A stretch of DNA of 64,000 bases, taken from Berberis thunbergii. Taxonomy: Eukaryota > Streptophyta > Magnoliopsida > Ranunculales > Berberidaceae. Under the pieces are notes generated by a model. The model made no database searches. It saw only the letters and a list, made by a program, of their open reading frames with translations, and was not told the origin of the DNA. The translations under genes and the position numbers were made by a program. Positions within the stretch are counted from its first letter, which is position 1. Each line of letters opens with the position of its first letter. Location: the NCBI GenBank assembly GCA_003290165.1, contig QNQO01007633.1:164011-228010 (forward strand), in the 5' to 3' direction. Shown in pieces: positions 35,101-47,639 of the stretch.

Positions 35101-36204
35101 TCTTGGATTCCATCTAGAACCCCCAAAAATAAGCAAAAGTAGTCATTTTTAAGTACCAACATGCAACACTACTTACCCTCATGTATTACATCATGTACAT
35201 CCATCAATCAGGACCTGCAGTTATGCATTCTATTTCTATATCAAGTGGTGATGGTGGTGGTGGTGGTCTGGTACTATTCCTTATTAACATATATGCATGG
35301 GCAACAAGGTGATACCATCACTCATTATCACATGTATCTGGAGCTCATTTATTTTATCGATCTCATTTTACATTGTATATAATAAATTTTATTTAAAAAC
35401 AAACAAAAAAAAACCTTTGAAATATTGGAGGGGCAACTTTGAAATGCCAAATCTTTATTATTTGTCAAATGGTTTATTAGAATTTGAATGAGTCTGTAAT
35501 ATAAATCTTCTTACACTGAAAAATAACTCAACACTAAAATGATTTATTTATTTATTTTCTTTTTCGATAGAGATGATCAATGTTTAACCATTGCAATTTG
35601 CAAAATTAAACGTGAGAATGCCAGCAGAAGAGGATTCGATCCGCATGAGTGTAAAGCTTGCTTTGTTCCACAAATATACTACCAAGGTTGTCGGTCGGCA
35701 AAGGAAATTAATTAATATACATAATTACGGGTGATTTTCATACAAAATCATCGTACTAATTAAATCCAATCCAATTGTGATTATTATATTGATCACTTTT
35801 TGCTTTCCTCTAAAATAATGTGTATTTTAGTACAAATTGTTCAATAAAATTGAAAATAAAGAGAAAAAGGTATCCCTAGCTTTGCGCAACACTATCCAAT
35901 ATTCTTTTCAAGTTAAATCCATTTGGATATTGAGATTGAAAAGATTGGATTATAAACATATAAGATCAGATTGACAACTCGAAATCCCATTAGTTCACAA
36001 TCTTAATGCAAAATATAAACACATTGAAGAAGAACAAGCACTCATAATTAACCCACATTGAAACATATAATCCAACAAATACTTCTTGCAAGTAAAATGT
36101 AATCCAAACAAAAAAAAGCCTATTCTTTCACATTTCTAATTTACGAAAAAAAATGTGAACAAGTTGATGGGATTCACAGTGGTGGCCTTATTGGTTTCCT
36201 ACCT

Positions 36205-36237
<33 letters not shown>

Positions 36238-36372
36238 ACCCAAACAACTATTGGTGATGAAGGTGGTTTGTAACACAAGTGAGCCGACACGATCATTTCG
36301 GAAGAAGCGATATTCAACAAATTCGAACATGGAATGAACGGTCAAGATTAATTGGATGATGAAATAACGATC
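32170..36372. other. Intergenic, low-complexity only
   Basis: No gene is supported. Notable simple sequence: a GA-rich tract (34765-34840), a GTG/GGT run (35249-35268) and an A run of about 27 (36209-36235). A 123-codon frame at 33106-33477 has no recognisable domain and no support. Confidence 0.45.
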
Positions 36373-36996
36373 CTACGATCGTCTCGTGATTGATTTCTCG
36401 GCAATCTGAGAAAGAGAACTGAGGTTGCAACGTACGATGGTATCAACAAAAACGCAAGTTTCTTCCTTAGTGTTACCAGTGGGAACATCTACGACGTACG
36501 ATTCAACAACGACGGTCCCCAGACCGTCATGAGAAGCATGAAGCGTCGTAACGGAACGGTAATTCGCGAGCCTGTGATCGCCACCTATAACACTGAAGCT
36601 CATGACATGACGCTCGTCATCGAGTATCTCGAGGCGCTCGGTGCTGTTGGCTGCAGGGAGACCGGAGACGACGTGGACTTCTCTAAGTGTGCCGACGTTT
36701 CCATCTCCAACGATGAGTTCACATGATTTTACAAAGTTTTTGTAACCTTGTGGATTGTCGAAGCGGCGGACGACGGACCATACGGTTGCAACAGGGGCTG
36801 AGATGGTCTGTATGACGGCGGAGCAGCACTGGTTCGGCCCCACGTCGTGGTAGTGGTAGCGAACCACAGCTTCTGGTATCGTTCCGGCGCATGTTAGTGA
36901 TGACCTGTTTGTGTTTTGGATCAACTTTGGAGAAGAGATGGCATTTGTTGTAATTCTGTGGAGTTGTAGGGCTGATCTTGTAGGGTGAGAAGGCAT
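36373..36996 (-). CDS. PYL4: Abscisic-acid receptor, PYR/PYL family (PYL4/5/6 subfamily), intronless
   Basis: A 207-residue START-like protein. ABA binds in its pocket and the complex inhibits clade A PP2C phosphatases, releasing SnRK2 kinases. Diagnostic parts are visible: the pre-domain GPNQCCSAV (54-62), [17 protein letters not shown] with the ABA-contacting Lys90, the gate loop SGLPA (111-115), the Glu in STERLE (120), the latch HRL (141-143), and the C-terminal helix [20 protein letters not shown] (181-200). A single exon and the CC motif place it with PYL4-6. The N-terminal 40 residues are variable, as in this subfamily. The frame is intact, and the start is the first ATG after the TATA box. 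Confidence 0.95.
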   Translation of the reverse strand: MPSHPTRSALQLHRITTNAISSPKLIQNTNRSSLTCAGTIPEAVVRYHYHDVGPNQCCSAVIQTISAPVATVWSVVRRFDNPQGYKNFVKSCELIVGDGNVGTLREVHVVSGLPAANSTERLEILDDERHVMSFSVIGGDHRLANYRSVTTLHASHDGLGTVVVESYVVDVPTGNTKEETCVFVDTIVRCNLSSLSQIAEKSITRRS

Positions 36997-37044
36997 ATTC
37001 TTGGAGAAGAGAAGATGGAAGTTTTTGGTTTAAGAGGTTGGAAT

Positions 37045-37062
37045 GGAAATATATATAGACAA
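37045..37062 (-). promoter_or_regulatory. TATA box of the PYL gene
   Basis: On the minus strand CTATATATATTTCC lies about 55-60 bases upstream of the ATG at 36996, implying a very short leader. Confidence 0.6.
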
Positions 37063-37064
37063 GA

Positions 37065-38813
37065 GTTTTGTGAAGAGAGTGGGGAAAGAAGGAAGGAAGG
37101 AAAGTTTATAGAGGTGGAATGGTTTGTTGGGTTTTGAAAGCTGGCTTAATTAAACTTCATGTGGGGGGTAATAAAGAAACTGCAACTTGCCTCTGCAATT
37201 ACTATTCTGTCCTTGTTTTTGCCTCTTATGGTGAATGACAATATTGTCCGAGTCCGTCTAAATGGCGAGGAAACCAGCTGAGGGAGGAGGGGTGCAACCT
37301 TCCATTTCCTTCGGGATGCGTGTCATTTTGAATTTCTGATGTTGTCCCTTATGTACCAATACCCGTAGTAGATCAAACGTAGTTTGGCGTATTGGATCGA
37401 CTTGACGATAACCTTAGGTTATATCTAGGATCAGAATGGGATACAAAGTTTCGGTTAAGTTTTGTAGTGATGAGAGTGTTTATAGGTGTACCTCAAATGG
37501 TAAGTTGTAAAAGAAATTGGGGCAAAATGAACAAATAATTATTAGTTGATTATAAAATTCTACTTACAGTTTTATAAAATTAAAAAATAATTTAAGAGCC
37601 TCAAATTTTATATGAGTTTGTTAATGATATATATTTTCATTGAATTATATAATTATTATTTTATATATTAACTTCAAATATTTTTTGTTGGATGTTTTAT
37701 ATCAATTGTAAACAAACAATTCATTTTTTTAAATGTTTGTAATTACATATAAAATTACATTGAAAACAAAAAATAGGGAGTGAGTTACAATGAAATTATA
37801 CGCTTCAAGAGAACTGAAAATAAATTCTTATTAAACTAAACAATTTTTTAATATTTGCAACTCTTAATAAAATTGTAATGAAAAAAAAAAAAAAAAAAAG
37901 GCAAGCTCGAAGAGTATCGATCTTGAGTTGTGTTACATCATATTGTGTTATATATTATATAATTGATTTTTTAAGAGAAAGTATTTACTAAAAACATTTT
38001 AAAAATTGAGCGGTGACAACTGTCTCCCTGAACCCTTAGTAGATCCGCCCTTGAGAGTAAACTATCTTTTTGTTCAGACTGGTTGTACATTCTGAATAGA
38101 CATTTCTATCAATACAATGCATGCGGATTTATTATCTAAAAACCTAGGTTTTTTTTTTTTTAAAATAAAAATAATCTTAGTTTTACTATTTTATCATGCG
38201 AAGCTATAATTTTGTAAATGGCGTTTTCCTTTCATAAAATTTTCATACAATGAGATGAGACAATCCTGAGAGAATAGAGGTGAAGTAATGTACAAAGTAC
38301 AAACAAGGTTCACGAGGAGGTCATTTATGTCATTTGGATGACAAATGGGATTAGCCAAGTGGGCACGAAAGACAGAGTGGCAGAGTTAAGTAATTGAATA
38401 AAGGACAAAGGGACATTTATTCTTTAAATAAAAAAAAAGCAAAAAAAAAAAGAAGAGAAAATAGGAAATGGAGGATCCACTTGCAACCTGCAAGCGGCGT
38501 AAACTTGGTGGATAAGATAAACATGCCCTTCGTTTCAGTCACCTCTTCTTCTGAGTGCAGAAAAGCAAAGAAAAAGAGTCGCAACCAAACAAGCCAAGTT
38601 GATTATGGGGTGTACAAATCAAGGATTATTATTATTATTATTATTATATTTTCATATATGTTTTGACATATTTACAAAATATTTTTATGATTTATCTAAA
38701 TACAACAATACATTTTTTAAAATTAAAAGACTGAAATTACTTTGAAAGATGAATTCACAATCCTAGGTACAGAGTAAGATGTGGATTATTTACGGCCACT
38801 ACCGTTTTTTTGT
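37065..38813. other. Intergenic upstream of PYL, nothing recognised
   Basis: Presumed PYL promoter DNA near its left end, then AT-rich sequence with homopolymer A runs and an (ATT)n microsatellite at 38625-38648. No gene is supported. Confidence 0.45.
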
Positions 38814-39326
38814 TAGGGTTAAATAAAAAATAGCAAAAAAAACACGCTTTACCGGCTGGACCCATCAATTTGGTTTGATTTGATTTTAGTCGGTTTTGCT
38901 TGGGTTCAATTTTTGATTTTTTTGTCGAAAATAATCATGAAAATCGAAGTGACTTGATACATTAAATCAGTGAAAATTCTTTGTTGCACCGGGGGTTTGT
39001 CGGGTATTTAGCCTGGTGCAAACCCCTCACCATTCATTTTGCCTCAAGATGGGTGAAGCACATATCGCGAGGCTAAATAGATGATGGGAGTTAGCACCAG
39101 GCTAACCCCAGTGCGCTGTAGCAATGCTCTTAAATCAGTGGTAACTTTAGATCGATTTTAGCATAGTTTTTGTTGGTAAACTTTATTTTTTGTTAATTGA
39201 ATTTCATATCAATTCAGTTTCAGTTTTATTTCACATTTTTTTTTTCAGTATAATTGACAGATTTAGTTGAATTTACGATTTTAGATTTAAACTGAACCAA
39301 ATCGAACTGAACCGTAAACAACCCTA
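38814..39326. mobile_element. hAT-like non-autonomous element (degenerate)
   Basis: The ends are TAGGGTT and AACCCTA. The subterminal zones have the GGTTTG/GAACCAAA-type inverted phrases common in plant hAT MITEs (left GGTTTGATTTGATTTTAG; right CTGAACCAAATCGAACTGAA). The 8-bp flanks match poorly, so the call rests on the ends and composition. It hosts the nested MITE at 38972-39129. Confidence 0.45.
38972..39129. mobile_element. 158-bp MITE with perfect 10-bp target duplication
   Basis: Flanked on both sides by TTAAATCAGT (38962-38971 and 39130-39139). The imperfect TIRs begin GAAAATTCTTTG... and, on the other strand, GAGCATTGCTAC..., converging on GCAC[C/T]GGGG; inner inverted segments TTTAGCCTGGTGC and GCACCAGGCTAA also pair. 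A 9-10 bp duplication suggests a Mutator-like origin. No coding capacity. Confidence 0.8.
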
Positions 39327-39329
39327 CTT

Positions 39330-40137
39330 TCTCTCCCCAAATCCACCCGAGTCATTTTTACCTTACTTTCGTTTTTGGATCTTTACATTTGAAGAAAATG
39401 TTTGTGACACCCACCACATGAAAATGTCACCATATAGCTTGTCTTGTTCATGATAGATCTCTCAATTGTTCCATAAATTACCACCCACTTGAAAGCTTAG
39501 ACCTCCACACAGCCAAGTAATTGGAAAGGCCACCAGCAAATAGGGACCATTTCAAGACATCATGTTTATTTTATTTTATTTTTGGTTTTGGTGGACAAAT
39601 AGTCTATAAACCTATCAAAGCTAATGTGTGGTTGTGACTCCCATGTCTTGTTTTTCTACACAAGTATACTATACCCTTTTGAATTCCATGTTAGGTGGGA
39701 ATTTTGACTATTGAAAATCAAATAAAAAAAGTTACAAGAAAATTTTATCAAAAGCAAATCAGGTTTTAAGGATGATTAAACACTGATGGTGATGTGAAGA
39801 AATTTAATTAAGGCATTCATGTCTACCAGAAAACCTACAGGGCCGCAGATCATTTAGTTCTTTAAATTGATTACTAGTTTTAAAAAGAAATAGAAGAACT
39901 GAAAATTGAAACAATCAATCTTTGTAAGAAAATTGGTTAAAATCTCATAAAAAACCTCGTTGAGAAAATATGTTTTTTTTTTTTACTTGAAAAAATTTTA
40001 TATACTTGTCAAGTGAACATGACGACTTTATCCGAAAAATAAGAAAACAATAAGCATGCCAAATACTCAAATCAAAAACTCCCTAACCCTAACCAAACCT
40101 ATTCAATGGCTAAGTTATGACAGAACTGATGCTAACT
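39330..40137. other. Intergenic, nothing recognised
   Basis: AT-rich. No gene or repeat with defined ends was seen. Confidence 0.4.
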
Positions 40138-40255
40138 TTTTTTTTTTTATTATTACTTAACCCATCCCATTTTAAATACCATCGGCAGGGTTTGAATCCT
40201 AAATCAATGATTTCATCTGTTACTCCATTATTGACAAACCAATGTTACTTGTCAA
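40138..40255 (-). repeat. SINE-like element
   Basis: On the minus strand: A-box-like TTTGTCAATAATGGAGTAAC, B box GGATTCAAACC (40189-40199 on plus), then GGGATGGGTTAAG and an A-rich tail. It has the same plan as the unit at 31868-31968 and may be the same family. Confidence 0.55.
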
Positions 40256-40482
40256 AGTGCTCGGTTTAGACAATATGAGTTTAGGTTCTCAACTCTCTGA
40301 CCCAACACAAACTAGCAAAAAAATAATTTGATTAAAATTGCAAAAGTTTGAAAACTTGTGAGGATTGTTTTAGTTTGATCTATTCATTAATTTATCGACT
40401 AGACATCTTGATTGGGTTGTTTAACTCAACAAAAAATAGTGTTCTTCATTTCATTGGTTCCTTTGGTATATTTGGTAGAAGA

Positions 40483-41233
40483 TAGGGGTGGGTATCTCAT
40501 TCCGCAATTTCGATCTCGTCTCGTCCCGTTTCGATTTTTTCGGATCTTAATAGGATTGAATATGTTGCTTGGATTCTCAATAAAAATGGCTTCAATTATT
40601 TAACTTACAAATATTGATAATATCCAGGTGAAGATGAAAAATAAAAATTAACTGAGTAATACATATTCAGAAGGAAACATTCAGGGGCGGAGCCAAGAAT
40701 TTGAGATGCCCCGGACTGTAAATATATTTTTTTATAATTACAATATATGTATTGATAGTAAACCATTATGAATATGTTAGAGCATCACCAATGAAACTAT
40801 ATTTCTTCCCTAACAAAAGATGAAATGTAATTTTGTCAAGGAACCATGAATTTTGTTTCCCACAGTAATGAAATTGTAAAATCAGTTGGAAGACCATCAC
40901 AGTAACAATATTCTTAGTGGATCTCATTTATCATGTCATTTTCTAAAAGTTAGCCAACTCGACTTCATTGTTAGGGGATTTAGTGGCTACCTTTATATTT
41001 TTCATGTCACATCTATATGTAATTATAAGAAAATTATTTTTCACCCTCTTATATGATGATAATCTTCGCAGAAGTCACAGGCAGCACGCTGATCTCGTCC
41101 CGTCCCGAACCCGTTTGAGATGAAACTAGGTCGGAATGAGGTTTTTCCCATCTCGTCTTATTCCGATCCCGTATGAACGGAATGAGATAGGAATGAGTAT
41201 ATCTCGTCCCATCCCACCCCGTGCCCACCCCTA
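40483..41233. mobile_element. hAT-type non-autonomous element (751 bp)
   Basis: TIRs TAGGGGTGGG[T/C]A continue inward as inverted arms of about 80 bases (ATCTCATTCCG..., CTCGTC[T/C]CGTCCCG). The 8-bp flanks GTAGAAGA (40475-40482) and ATAGAACA (41234-41241) match at six of eight positions, as expected for an aged hAT duplication. No transposase frame is present. Confidence 0.75.
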
Positions 41234-41241
41234 ATAGAACA

Positions 41242-41864
41242 TACATAAACTTGAAGTGTTCAATCAATTCCCACCAACATACTATTTATGTAATAGTAAA
41301 TTAGATCAAGTTGATAATTATTACGATCTTATTAATCGAATAATTCAGGCATGTATGTATTGAATCAGTCCAAATCTCTCTGACCTAAAGTCAAAATTAA
41401 AATAGATACAAAATTAAAGTCAATCTTTAAATTAGAGAACTAATAATCAAGTCAATCATCAAATTGGAGATCATTTTGTATGGAATATTTGTATGAAAAT
41501 CATTTTGAATCCTTCTAATCTTGATTAATCGATAAAACTCAATATTAGATAAACAAATATGAAGCTTGTTGGATTAATTGGAATCCTGGAAAAGTAGGGT
41601 TTGATGAGAAGTACATGTTCTAGCTCCATCCAAATATCAACATGGGCATGTAGGTACTATCATTCCAAGCACAGCATATTTTTCCCACTTGCCTGCCATT
41701 CATGATGTTGAGAGGTATCCCTACTTCCCAAATTGACTGCCTGCATTGGTCCATTCCCTGCATTTTCTTTTCTCCACTTATATCATTCCCTCGCTTTAAG
41801 CCTAAATTTTCTCCCATCTGATTCTCCCTGTTTTCCCTATCAATTTTCCACACAATTTATCTTC
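41242..41864. other. Intergenic, nothing recognised
   Basis: AT-rich. No supported features. Confidence 0.4.
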
Positions 41865-42068
41865 GGGTCCGTTTGGTTGTTCGGAAAATAGACATGAAAA
41901 TTGAAACAATTTTCGTGAATCCGATTTCGAGACCTTTCCCTTAGATTTGGATTTCTATGAGTAACGAGAAAACAATTTTATGAAAAATTGATTTCCTACC
42001 TGTAAATAAATAGCCAAACAACGAAAATCTAAATAACAAGATAAACGGTTAGCTAACCAAACAGATCC
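41865..42068. mobile_element. MITE with GGGTCCGTTTGG-type TIRs
   Basis: The left end GGGTCCGTTTGGTT and the right end AACCAAACAGATCC are inverted repeats of about 14 bases bounding roughly 200 bases. This terminus is common among short plant DNA elements. The target duplication is unclear. Confidence 0.6.
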
Positions 42069-42069
42069 A

Positions 42070-43049
42070 AAGATAATAGAAAATCAATTTTTTTGCAACT
42101 AGAGCGATGTTGCGTGATCTTGAAAAAACGATGAAATCCCAAAAGTGTTATGTATGTCTTGAAGTTGAAAAAAATCTTTTCTGATGGTATCACATAATAC
42201 TGATAGCAAAACCTCTAGCCTCATTAAAAAAAAAGAAAAAAAAAAGACTTTTTCTCTAGGGTAATGTAGATAACAATCGAGAATGAATTCGAGATCAGTA
42301 CATTTGCAAAGTCATAATGAATTACATGGGTATTTTATCAAGTTATGTCTACATTTCCAAATATTTATAATGCCATGACAGCCGATCGACTTAGTTCTAA
42401 TGATAAAGTGCCAAAAAAGTACTAATTGTATCTTTTCATGATTATACATTGCGTATTACACAACTAATATCTTATATATGGTGGTGTCGGCTTAAACCTT
42501 GTGGTCACATTTTTTGTTTTTCATGCATTTGTTATCTAAACTATATCGTTATTTATTTTCATTTGCCATTAATTATTGCCAAAACGTAGCATAAAATACT
42601 TATGTGTATGCGGACTTTCTCCATTTAGGGTGAACAAAATGATAATTGTAAACATAAGTGGCATTTTCGCATTCGAAACAAGGGGCTCTCCAACAGTTTA
42701 ACCAAAAACCAGGTGCCAGAGTAGATTACAAGTTGTAACAAGCAAACCCTATATCAAAAGGTACGTTTAAAGAAGCTTCAACAAGTATTGTTTAACTAGT
42801 TAGATTTTGTATTAGTCACTAAGCAAACCTACTTGTTTGTATGATATATATGGAACTTGTCTAGAGAGCCGGGCCAAGCACGTTAGGCTCGTGTCAAGCT
42901 AGGCCCCAATACTCTCCATCATTTTAGAGTCGCTCATAATGTCTCAATCGAACATATACACGCACAAAGAAACCCCTGGCACTAGGGCTCGACTCTCTAG
43001 ATTTTTTGGATATATATGTGAGTTAGTCTAGGCAATTGGAGCAATCAAC
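42070..43049. other. Intergenic, nothing recognised
   Basis: AT-rich. No supported features. Confidence 0.4.
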
Positions 43050-43176
43050 CAATTTTTTGTCAGGGTTGAACTCTTTTACATTTTTATACATTCTCTTTAA
43101 AACACAATCACAAACATCAATTATAGAAGGGATAAAAGTGTAAAGAGCTCCGACCCTGACCAAAAAATAGATGGTA
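43050..43176. mobile_element. Small hairpin MITE (copy 1)
   Basis: Inverted arms TTTTTTGTCAGGGTTGAACT and, opposite, AGAGCTCCGACCCTGACC followed by AAAAAA, with ACAATCACAA in the middle. It shares GTCAGGGTT and CAATCACAA with 58250-58362. Confidence 0.6.
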
Positions 43177-43179
43177 ACC

Positions 43180-44864
43180 TAGATTCTCAGAATTGGAGTA
43201 TATAAGTTGTATACATGCACTTGATCTCAGTTGGTATTTATAAAATTTCTTAAAGGAAGATAGCAAATAATATATAAGTTACTTTATTTAATTCGAGGAT
43301 TTGATCTATTACATCATGCGTACAACCGAATTCAATGCATCGAGAAGAAAAAGATGGATGCTTAAGAGTGCATGCATAATTTCAAGGAACTAACAAAGTG
43401 TCTAATTAATCTCATTAAATAAATTCAAATGGCCCTCACAATTACATAAAATTAAGTGCAAATTATTGTAAACTAAACTAACCTAACCTATATTGAAGAA
43501 AGGGTTTTGGCCGGCCAATACCCATTAGGGCAATCGGGAGGATATTTATTAGTTAAGAAGCAGATGTAATTAATATACCACTTGTAATTAAAGAAAATGG
43601 AAGAAATGTGATTAGATAAGATAAGGGGGAAAAAAATATTTCAGGTTGGCATCCAAGTTGGAAAACCTTGTAAAATGATGCAAGTGTATACATATTAGTG
43701 TCGTTGCTCGCTCCATTTGGTCGCATTGTCCAAGTCGGAGCTAAAAATTTAACTGGGGTGGGTCATCAGTCGATAGTGATTTTCTTTATTAATTCTTTGT
43801 CGAAAAGATTCTCAAGACCTAAATGTGAGTTGGACTGATGAGCATTATTTATGTTTGCTTGCAAGAAAAAAAAAAGGCAAAAAAAAAATTTGAAAAAAAA
43901 GAAGAATCTTAATTAGATGACTTTCAACCACGTCTCTTAACGAATTTCAGGACGGATACGAATATGACTATATCTATCTTGCAAATATCTGTGCATAACT
44001 TCATATAGGTTATTAATGGTGGCAACCATAACCTAAAAGGATATACCTTTGCTTTAAGTTGCAAACAATGACCACTCAAGAATAGGCATCTATGAAGTGT
44101 TTATTTGTATTTTGGAATCTATACATTCAGGACTTTAAATTTCCCGCAAAATGATTATGTGAGCTTTTTTCAGTCAAGGTATAATATATATTTGTTTGTA
44201 GCATCTAACTAGTGGTTGCTTCTAAGATGAATATTGAGTAGGAGGCATCTAAATTATTTCTCTTTACTTCCAATTAAAGTCGGCTTTACTAGAGGTTCTA
44301 AAGCAAATACCTTTTTAACAATCACAACTCTTCGTGTAGGGCTCATCACGATCGTATAATGTGATTTATTTATCGTTTTGTTCTCAATACATAATGTATA
44401 GCAATTACAAAATTGTTCGGTTATGCAAAACCTATTTTGATACTAACTTTGGTACCCAAATTTGTGCGATGAAAACATATATTTCTCAAAATTTATTGTC
44501 ATATAGTACTAACACAGTCTCTTTCAAATTTTGTAGCATCCATTACTAAGTCATAATCTAATTAATCTTGTTTTGGTATTTAAACAAGATTTTAAAAATA
44601 CTGATCAATTTGGTCCTTTTTCTCTAGAAGAAGGTTGTTTCTGAAGTTGCAATTTTTTGAAGGAAAAAATGAGATCGATGTCATTGTCTGCTAATTAACA
44701 ATTATTAGACATGGTACTCACTCTTCACATGTTGCTAAATAATATATTACATTTGATTTGGTTTTAAATTATTGAAAGCTATAGTTTCAAATAGATAATA
44801 TAGTTTCAAATACATTATTTGAAAACGGTTTATTATAGTAATTATCATTTGATTTGGTTTCAAC
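43180..44864. other. Intergenic, nothing recognised
   Basis: AT-rich with homopolymer runs. No supported features. Confidence 0.4.
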
Positions 44865-45240
44865 GTGGGTGCACACTTGCACTTAAGCAGAGAAATAACA
44901 CTTTTTTTTCAACCAAATAATGAATTACTCTGAGAACTAAACAACTACATGACCAAAGGTATCAAATATGAGCCATTAGTACCAGTGAGTTTGGCCATGT
45001 TAGGGTATGGTTTTTCATTTTGTCAAAACTTACATTAGATCCGACTGAAAATTTGATTTTTTTACAACCTTTTGTAGATCCCAGAAATGATCGATTTTAT
45101 GACCTTGGCCATGTAGGATAAAATTTTGCATATGCAATCTGATACGTTCAAATCCGTCTCCGTCAAATTTTGACCCGCAAAATGAATAACAGTGAGCCAC
45201 TAACCACCGTTGTAATGGTCGAAGGCACTTTCATGCTAAA

Positions 45241-45681
45241 TGTCACGGGCTTTCTTTTCACAAGGTACTTCCCGTGCGGCACTAGCAAACTTTGCCCCAA
45301 GTTATCAAAGAGAGCTAGTCAGCCTTGCCCACAAAAGCCTTACTTAGACTTTGGAAAACTAAGCAAGCTAAGAACACACAAGAGAGCTAAAGAGAACTAG
45401 AACTTGTATTGCTTGAATTCTCCGAGGTGATTACAACAAATGAGGCCTTAGCCTATTTATACAACTCCACCTCCTCAATGGACGGTGGTGATCGTTTTAA
45501 TCTAACGGTCTATATTGAGTTTCTACACACTTCCTTAGAAATATCTAAGGACTAGAATCCTATGGAACTTTGTGGAGTCTTATGGGAGGTTCTAGAGAAC
45601 TCTCTCTAGAACAATGTGGAATACTATACATTATGTACACTTGCCAACCTCACTTGGCTAAGCAAGAAGATAGTTGTGACA
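45241..45681 (-). repeat. 3' LTR of the Ty3 chromovirus
   Basis: TGTCACGG at one end, TTGTGACA at the other. A polypurine tract (AGGTGGGGGAGAA on minus, 45682-45694) abuts its inner side. Confidence 0.95.
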
Positions 45682-45692
45682 TTCTCCCCCAC

Positions 45693-47156
45693 CTAATCAG
45701 GCGACGTCTTCGTTGCCTTCAAATCCTCGTACGCTTTGTTTTGTTCCTTGAATTGCCACAATTGTTGGATTGGCTCCCAGCTAGCTTCACTTTCTGGCAA
45801 TCCCTTCCACTTGACGAGTAGCTCATGTGTGGGAGGTTGGTTGGATTGTCGCACCACACGATCCGACAAGATAATCTCTGGTTCCTTGTCATGTTGGATC
45901 CTCATGCCCATTGGTGCTCTTTTAGAAACTCCTCGATTTGGATCATCCCGATCTTCCTTATACGGTTTCAGTAGGCTCACATGGAAGACTGGATGAAACT
46001 TGATCCTCGACGGCAACTCGACCTTGTAGGCTTGCTTTCCCACTTTCTTGACTATGGGGAAAGGACCCTCATATCTTCTAATAAGGCCACGATGCAGTCC
46101 AGAAAGTCTGGCATGAGCATGCATCTTAACAAGCACAAGGTCTCCAACCTGAAACTCTCGAGACCGTCTCTTCTTGTCGGCCCACTTCTTCATCCTCTTG
46201 GAGGCCTTTTCCAGGTAAGCTCGAGCCTCATCAGCTTGATCATTCCATCCTTTGGCAAACTTGTAGGTTGATGGACTCACTCCTGTGTAGCCAGTGGCAA
46301 TAGAACTCGGGGTCATAGGTTGTTGTCCCATGACAATCTCAAATGGGCTATGACCCGTCGCTTCACTCTTCTGCAAGTTGAAAGATAATTGGGCAATATC
46401 TAGCAACTTAGCCCAATCTCGTTGGTTGGCACTCACATAATGCCTAAGATATAACTCTAGCAAGGCATTCATCATTTCCGTTTGACCATCCGTTTGAGGA
46501 TGAAAGCTAGTAGAGAAATTAAGGTCGGTACCCAATAACTTGAACAGCTCAGTCCAAAATTTCCCCGTGAACCGAGTATCTCGATCACTGATGATAGATT
46601 TGGGCACACCCCAATACTTTACCACATGTTTGAGGAATAAATGTGCGGCTTGCTCGGCTGTGCACTCCTTGGGTGTGGGAATGAAGGTAGCATACTTCGA
46701 AAATCTGTCCACGACCACAAGTATCCAATTGCAACCCTCTGATACAGGCAACCCAACTATGAAGTCTAAGGAAACGCTCTCCCAAGGTCTCTCTGGGATG
46801 GGGAGGGGTTCAAGTAAGCCGGCAGGTGATTGTTGCTCCACTTTGTCTTGTTGGCATACAAGACAAGTCTTCACATGTGCTTCGATATCATTCCTCATAT
46901 GTGGCCAGTAATAGGAATCTTTCACAAGAGCAAGAGTCTGATGTATACCTGGATGTCCCGCCCACTTGCTATCATGGCATTCTTTCAAGACTTCCCTCCT
47001 TAGGTTGTCATGAGGTGGAACATAGATTCGCCTTCCCTTAGAGTATATCAAGCCGTTCTCTACCCAAAACCGTCTTGTCTTCCCATCTTTGACAAGAGCT
47101 ATGATGGTTTGAGCCATGGAATCATGTGCCAATCCTTCCTTTATGCGTCCCTTCAA
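45693..47156 (-). pseudogene. Ty3 integrase with chromodomain
   Basis: 487 codons. The zinc-binding HHCC motif is present (HDSKWAGHPGIHQT ... CLVCQQ), as is the DDE core: SLDFIVGLP, ISDRDTRF and QTDGQTE. After the core comes the GPY-like segment (RYEGPFPIVKKVGKQAYKVE), and a chromodomain ends the protein (ELLVKWKGLPESEASWEP). It is in frame with RNase H but separated by a TAA at 47187-47189. The chromodomain is thought to guide insertion into heterochromatin. Confidence 0.93.
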
Positions 47157-47186
47157 GTTGCTTTGAGGTTGACTTATGTCAGAAAG

Positions 47187-47597
47187 TTATCCTTTTCTAC
47201 TCAAAGCATCCGCAACAAGATTAGCTTTGCCAGGCTTGTACTCCATAATGTAATCGAACTCTGCCAAAAAATCTTGCCACCTAGCTTGTTTTGGTGTGAG
47301 CTTCTTTTGTGTCTGGAAGTAGCTAGTGGCAACATTGTCGGTCTTAACCACAAACTTGCTCCCAAGCAAGTAATGTCGCCATGTTCGTAGGCAGTGCACA
47401 ACCGCTGTCATTTCCTTCTCTTGTACTGTGTACCGCCTCTCAGTATCATTGAGCTTTCTACTATCAAAGGCAATAGGATGCCCTTCTTGCATCAGTACCC
47501 CACCAATAGCAAAGTCGAAAGCATCCGTGTGTACCTCAAAAGACATAGAATGGTTGGGAAGTGCCAACACCGGTTCTTCCACAATTGCCTTCTTCAA
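47187..47597 (-). pseudogene. Ty3 RNase H region
   Basis: 136 codons with the family order LPNHSMSFEVHTDAFDFAIG, GHPIAFDSRKLN, YTVQEKEMTAVVHCLRTWRH and VKTDN. It ends with VADALSRKG then TAA. A TGA (probably from CGA) separates it upstream from RT at 47640-47642. Confidence 0.92.
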
Positions 47598-47639
47598 TCC
47601 TTCGAAAGCTTGTTGGCATTTTGAACTCCAATCCCAACT

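Noticed and set aside
36529..36726. Plus-strand frame overlapping the PYL gene
   Set aside because: Antisense shadow of a strongly conserved intronless coding sequence.
47010..47390. 126-codon plus-strand frame
   Set aside because: It lies antisense to the RNase H/integrase region of the minus-strand Ty3 element.
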